Shown here in pieces: positions 6,884 to 8,229 of a stretch of DNA of 8,229 bases. Both the position numbers and the translations under genes were made by a program. Numbering within the stretch: the first letter of the stretch is position 1; each line of letters starts with the position of its first letter. The notes under the pieces are model-generated. The model had not been told where the DNA came from and made no database searches. It was given only the letters and a program-made list of their open reading frames with translations. The DNA lies in the NCBI GenBank assembly GCA_013289785.1, contig JABCZE010000056.1:1-8229 (forward strand), written 5' to 3'. This DNA is from Vulcanimicrobiota bacterium (GTDB lineage Bacteria; Vulcanimicrobiota; Vulcanimicrobiia; Vulcanimicrobiales; Vulcanimicrobiaceae).

Positions 6884-8229
6884 TCAATTTACCGGCGGTT
6901 GGCGAATCGCGAGCCCTTCGGCCTCTTCTAGAGCGATCGTACTCTGGTTACGTCCGTATGAAAAGTAGAAGAGCAGACCGGCGGCGAGCCAAATAAGGAA
7001 GCCGAGCCAAACCAGCGGGAAGAATCCCCACACCAGCGGGTTGCCCTGCCGCAGGAAATAGATCAAGAAGAGTGCCGTGACGGCCGAGAGTACCGGAATC
7101 AAATAGGGGCCGAACGGAACCTTGAACTTGCCCAGCGTCTCGGGATGGCGGGCGCGCAGCACCGGTACGGCGATCGAGACGAGCACAAAGGCGCTGAGCG
7201 TTCCCATATTGGTAAGCGACCCCAGGATACTAATCGGAAAGAGTGCGCCGGCAGCCGCGATCAAAACACCGAAGAGTATTTGTGAGATCCACGGCGTGCG
7301 CCACGTCGGATGCAAGCGAACGAACAGCGGGGGGATGAGTCCGTCCCGCGACATCGCGTAGAATATTCGGGTCTGTCCGTACATCATGACGAGAAGCACC
7401 GTCGTCAACCCGGCGATGGCGCCGAACGAAATGATCACTCCCGCCCAAGCGAGCCCGACGCTGTCGACCGCAAACGCAACGGGGAAGTTGACGTTGAGCG
7501 TGTAGAACGGCACCATGCCGTTGAGAATCGCGACGACGATGATATAGAGAATCGTGCACACCACGAGGCTCGCGATGATGCCGATGGGTAGATCGCGCGC
7601 TGGATTGCGCGCCTCTTCGGCGGTCGTCGAGACCGCATCGAATCCGATGTATGCAAAGAAGATGAAAGCGGCCCCGCCGAACATTCCGGCCCAGCCGAAC
7701 GGGAAGAAGCCGCCCTCTCCGGCGAGCGGGCCGGGCGGCAGGTGATAGTTCGCGGGATTGATGTGGCCCAGACCGATCGCAATAAAGAAAAGCACGACCG
7801 CGAGCTTAATTGCAACGATGATTGCGTTGACGCTACCCGACTCCTTCGTACCGCGCACGAGCAGCGCGGTGATCAGAAAGATGATCGCCGCCGCGGGCAA
7901 ATTCGCTATTCCCGGCGTCGCGTCCCAGTGACTGTGCTGCCATGCCTGGGGAATGTTGAGATTGAACAACGTGTGCAGGATGAAGTTAAAATAGCCGGAC
8001 CACCCGACGCTGACGGTCGCCGCGCCGAGCGCGTATTCGAGGACCAATGCCCAGCCGACGATCCAAGCCAGGAACTCGCCGAGCGTCGCATAGGTATAGG
8101 TATAGGCGCTGCCGGAGATGGGAATTTTGCTGGAGACTTCGGCGTAGCAGAGCGCGGCCAGCGCGCTGACGATGCCGGCGGCGACAAACGAAAGGGTTAA
8201 CGACGGGCCCGCACGCGTTGCCGAAGCGA
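6884..8229 (-). CDS. APC-superfamily amino-acid permease (5' partial)
   Basis: The frame is open to the right edge, so the N-terminus (probably about 40 residues including part of the first helix) is outside the window; 447 residues are visible. The sequence follows the cationic-amino-acid-transporter-like/YfnA branch of the APC superfamily, inner-membrane importers of amino acids, usually proton-coupled. Visible signatures, from the N-terminal side, are PISGSAYTYTYATLGEFLAW (near 8135-8070), ALGAATVSVGWSGYF (near 8035-7990), GFDAVSTTAEEARNPARDLP (near 7650-7590) and GQTRIFYAMSRDGLIPP (near 7380-7330). About eleven hydrophobic helices can be counted. A short hydrophilic C-terminus ends at the TGA complementary to 6884-6886. 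The TTG at 8047 is not a credible start because family homology continues about 60 codons upstream of it. The stop lies 6 bp from the convergent hydrolase stop. The family is confident; the exact amino-acid substrate is not readable. Confidence 0.92.
   Translation of the reverse strand, partial: ASATRAGPSLTLSFVAAGIVSALAALCYAEVSSKIPISGSAYTYTYATLGEFLAWIVGWALVLEYALGAATVSVGWSGYFNFILHTLFNLNIPQAWQHSHWDATPGIANLPAAAIIFLITALLVRGTKESGSVNAIIVAIKLAVVLFFIAIGLGHINPANYHLPPGPLAGEGGFFPFGWAGMFGGAAFIFFAYIGFDAVSTTAEEARNPARDLPIGIIASLVVCTILYIIVVAILNGMVPFYTLNVNFPVAFAVDSVGLAWAGVIISFGAIAGLTTVLLVMMYGQTRIFYAMSRDGLIPPLFVRLHPTWRTPWISQILFGVLIAAAGALFPISILGSLTNMGTLSAFVLVSIAVPVLRARHPETLGKFKVPFGPYLIPVLSAVTALFLIYFLRQGNPLVWGFFPLVWLGFLIWLAAGLLFYFSYGRNQSTIALEEAEGLAIRQPPVN

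Noticed and set aside
6873..6893. GGTAA...TTACC inverted repeat at the convergent stop codons
   Set aside because: A 5-bp AT-rich stem with a long loop and no T-tract; not enough for a terminator call.
8088..8108. Tandem 'taggta' hexamers near the right end
   Set aside because: They encode YTYTY within SGSAYTYTYATLGE, which is the normal APC-family sequence, so this is coding constraint and not a functional repeat.
7742..8200. Plus-strand frame opposite the permease
   Set aside because: Asp/Arg-rich, motif-free translation; the minus strand encodes conserved APC helices over the same bases.

Overview
The window is gene-dense, high-GC bacterial DNA (hand counts give about 68% G+C at 4381-4440). 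It carries six protein-coding genes with almost no intergenic space. Two of the genes run off the window edges. No rRNA, complete tRNA, CRISPR array or insertion sequence is visible. Tight packing, short overlaps and a lipoprotein signal peptide indicate a bacterium. The sequence does not fix the phylum; a poorly sampled high-GC soil lineage would fit, but that is a guess.

Left part (2-4798, + strand): a three-gene operon-like block. It holds (i) a 5'-truncated polytopic membrane transporter of ion-transporter (gluconate/citrate permease) character, with a long soluble C-terminal tail ending in a PDZ-like segment; (ii) a class I SAM-dependent methyltransferase whose start overlaps the transporter by 11 nt; and (iii) a HyuA-type hydantoinase/oxoprolinase-family protein whose ATG overlaps the methyltransferase stop (ATGA). 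The overlaps argue for one transcript and translational coupling. The HyuA protein has no HyuB partner in view and departs from the family consensus in its middle and C-terminal parts, so its substrate is open.

Middle (4817-5311, - strand): a GFA/CENP-V-type zinc-binding protein gene. It is clearly poorer in G+C than its surroundings (46% over 5041-5160 by hand count) and looks recently acquired. A short divergent intergenic region follows, containing a perfect 6-bp inverted repeat and a tRNA T-arm-like string.

Right part: a secreted, lipid-anchored alpha/beta hydrolase of the tripeptidyl-aminopeptidase (TAP-like) type on the + strand (5369-6877). It converges, with only 6 bp between the stop codons, on an APC-superfamily amino-acid permease on the - strand (6884 to beyond 8229). 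A peptide-cleaving exoenzyme next to an amino-acid importer suggests peptide/amino-acid scavenging, though the two genes are convergent and not an operon.

Most of the window is recognisable family-level content. The parts most deserving a second look are the transporter with its PDZ-like tail, the divergent orphan HyuA in the same operon, and the compositionally foreign GFA gene.
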